Origin: Clostridiales bacterium UBA1380
Lineage (GTDB): Bacteria; Bacillota; Clostridia; Oscillospirales; CAG-272
Direction of reading: 5' to 3'
Length of the DNA stretch: 6,277 bases
Assembly: GCA_002305445.1 (NCBI GenBank)
Contig: DBRA01000013.1
Location: forward strand, 1 to 6,277
The notes under the pieces were generated by a model. The model had not been told where the DNA came from, ran no database searches, and saw nothing but the letters and a program-made list of their open reading frames with translations. The position numbers and the translations under genes were made by a program. This document shows positions 5,106-6,277 of the stretch, one piece after another; position 1 is the first letter of the stretch; every line of letters begins with the position of its first letter.

Positions 5106-5645
5106 ATGGAACTCAAAGGATCCAAGACAGAAGCCAACCTCAAGGCAGCGTTCGCCGGTGAATCGCAGGCACGCAATAAGTATACCTATTACGCCTCCAA
5201 GGCGAAAAAGGAGGGCTATGAGCAGATAGGCGATCTGTTCCTCGAAACCGCCAACAACGAGAAGGAACACGCAAAGATCTGGTTCAAGCTTCTGCACGAC
5301 AACGATATTCCCTGCACTTCCGCCAACCTGCTCGACGCGGCCGAGGGCGAGAACTATGAGTGGACCGATATGTATGCCGGCTTCGCGAAGGACGCGAGAG
5401 AAGAGGGCTTCACCCGCATCGCCGCGCTCTTTGAGATGGTCGGCGCGATCGAAAAGACCCACGAGGAGCGTTACCGCAAGCTTCTCTCCAACGTCGAGAA
5501 TGAATGCGTATTCTCGAAGGAAGGCGACACCGTATGGCAGTGCGCCAACTGCGGCCACATCGTGATCGGCAAGAAGGCTCCCGAGATCTGCCCCGTCTGC
5601 TCGCATCCGAAGGCGTACTTCATGGTCAAGGCCGAGAACTATTAA
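5106..5645 (+). CDS. rbr: Rubrerythrin (NADH-linked peroxidase, di-iron plus rubredoxin domain)
   Basis: This cytoplasmic protein reduces hydrogen peroxide to water in anaerobes, with electrons passed from a rubredoxin-type iron to a di-iron centre. The 179-residue protein has an N-terminal ferritin-like four-helix domain (about 1-135). Its iron ligands are E19 (AGESQAR), E52 and H55 (NNEKEH), E82 and E85 (GENYEWTDMY), and E116 with H119 (AIEKTHEERY). The C-terminal rubredoxin domain has C146/C149 (WQCANCG) and C162/C165 (ICPVC), followed by HPKAYF. All expected ligands are present, so it should be functional. The ATG at 5106 has AAGGAG (5090-5095) 10 nt upstream. It lies downstream of a PerR-type regulator, matching the oxidative-stress role, and ends before a bidirectional terminator. 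It is typical of single rubrerythrins, not of the reverse or fused forms. Confidence 0.96.
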   Translation: MELKGSKTEANLKAAFAGESQARNKYTYYASKAKKEGYEQIGDLFLETANNEKEHAKIWFKLLHDNDIPCTSANLLDAAEGENYEWTDMYAGFAKDAREEGFTRIAALFEMVGAIEKTHEERYRKLLSNVENECVFSKEGDTVWQCANCGHIVIGKKAPEICPVCSHPKAYFMVKAENY

Positions 5646-5659
5646 TTCTTAATAAAATC

Positions 5660-5689
5660 AAAAAAGCCGTCCCGCAAGGACGGCTTTTT
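5660..5689. terminator. Bidirectional intrinsic terminator between rbr and rsmA
   Basis: GCCGTCC (5666-5672) and GGACGGC (5678-5684) form a 7-bp stem with loop CGCAA. Six A's precede it (5660-5665) and five T's follow (5685-5689), so a T-tract follows the hairpin on both strands. It can end rbr from the left and the convergent rsmA from the right. Confidence 0.93.
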
Positions 5690-5708
5690 CGTGCTTTTTA
5701 TCGAACGC

Positions 5709-5738
5709 CGCGCGGCGGCACGGCCGCGCGTCATTTTT
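5709..5738 (+). terminator. Possible second hairpin terminator after rbr
   Basis: CGCGCGGC (5709-5716) and GCCGCGCG (5723-5730) form a perfect 8-bp all-GC stem with a 6-nt loop, followed by TCATTTTT. It may act as a back-up terminator for plus-strand transcription before it enters rsmA in antisense. The T-tract begins 3 nt after the stem, so it is weaker than the first. Confidence 0.45.
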
Positions 5739-5746
5739 GAGCTGCG

Positions 5747-6277
5747 TCAGCCGCCGCGGGCGGAGAGCACCGCGTCGGACAGGCGCGCGAAATCTGCGAT
5801 ACCGAGGCGTTCCCCGCGGACGTCGGCCGAGAAGCCGAGCGATGCGACTATGTCGGCGAGCGTCGCTTTATCGACGCCGAGCGGAGCCGCGGCGGCGTTT
5901 ACGAGCGTCTTGCGGCGCTGTCCGAACGCGGCGGCGATAGTGCGCATCAGGTGCGCTCTGTCCTTTACCGCGACGGTCGGGCCGGCGCCGAGCGTAATGC
6001 GCGCGACGGCGGAATCGACGCCGGGGACGGGCCAGAAAGCGCCGCGCGGGACGTTGAACAACTTCTCGCATTTTCCGTAATACGCGATAACCGCCGTTAT
6101 CGCGCCGTAATCGGGCGTGCCGGGCGCTGCGCAGAACCGCGCCGCAACCTCCGCCTGAACCATTATGGTGAGCGACGATATGAGGTCGGCGGTCTCCTCG
6201 AGCAGCTTCATGACGATCGGCGACGTGATGTAGTACGGAAGATTGCCGCAGGCGGCGGAGCGCTCCGAGCCGAAGCG
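5747..6277 (-). CDS. rsmA: 16S rRNA dimethyladenosine transferase RsmA/KsgA, C-terminal part, cut by window edge
   Basis: This enzyme uses S-adenosylmethionine to dimethylate two adjacent adenines in the 3' helix of 16S rRNA during small-subunit maturation. The last 176 residues are visible; the start and the SAM-binding N-terminal motifs lie beyond position 6277. The reading frame continues open to the window edge, so the internal ATG at 6211 is not the start. The key catalytic motif NLPYY, in CGNLPYYITSPIVMKLLE, is near the beginning of the visible part. MVQAEVAARF, YGAITAVIAYYG, VPRGAFWPVPGVDSAV and AFGQRRKTL follow in the order expected for the family, leading into the small helical C-terminal domain. 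The gene ends at TGA 5747-5749 and converges on rbr, sharing the bidirectional terminator. No frame disruption is seen. RsmA is preferred to Erm resistance methylases because of the PVPxVDSAV block and the length. Confidence 0.95.
   Translation of the reverse strand, partial: RFGSERSAACGNLPYYITSPIVMKLLEETADLISSLTIMVQAEVAARFCAAPGTPDYGAITAVIAYYGKCEKLFNVPRGAFWPVPGVDSAVARITLGAGPTVAVKDRAHLMRTIAAAFGQRRKTLVNAAAAPLGVDKATLADIVASLGFSADVRGERLGIADFARLSDAVLSARGG

Overview
The window looks like chromosomal DNA from an anaerobic, fairly GC-rich Firmicute of the class Clostridia. The pointers are a T-box leader in front of an aminoacyl-tRNA synthetase, consensus sigma-A type promoters, strong purine-rich ribosome binding sites, a rubrerythrin with a PerR-like regulator, and threonine breakdown through tdh-kbl. 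I see no mobile element, CRISPR array, tRNA or rRNA. The genus cannot be named from the sequence alone.

Left part, 1-1049. A minus-strand operon starts at a perfect-consensus promoter (944-972). It runs through a complete T-box leader (about 626-937) with a recognisable antiterminator/terminator switch, then a 107-residue unrecognised protein (278-601), then valS (1-254, cut by the window edge). The T-box probably senses uncharged tRNA-Val: it has a GUC triplet at the expected specifier place and a UGGU bulge able to pair with an ACCA tRNA end. The small protein therefore lies inside a valine-tRNA-controlled operon. Its YHGSP motif loosely recalls ADP-ribosyltransferase-fold proteins, but its function is unknown.

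Back to back with that promoter, its -35 box only 8 bp away, is a plus-strand promoter (981-1009) for a secreted lipoprotein of the calcineurin-like metallophosphoesterase superfamily (1050-2003).

Middle part, 2004-4498. A 169-bp spacer with three inverted repeats and a weak promoter leads to tdh and kbl. Together these enzymes convert L-threonine and CoA into glycine and acetyl-CoA, making NADH. A 12-bp-stem terminator ends this operon.

Right part, 4499-6277. A perfect-consensus promoter whose -10 box overlaps a Per-box-like element drives a short PerR-type Fur-family regulator. It is followed after 78 bp by rubrerythrin, the peroxide-reducing di-iron protein that PerR typically controls in anaerobes. 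An 18-bp perfect palindrome unlike a Per box sits between them. A bidirectional terminator separates rubrerythrin from the convergent 3' part of rsmA (ksgA), the 16S rRNA dimethyladenosine transferase.

Most of the window is ordinary housekeeping and metabolic sequence. The items most worth a second look are the small T-box-controlled protein upstream of valS, the tightly packed divergent promoters, the operator-like palindrome before rubrerythrin, and the inverted repeats in the tdh leader.
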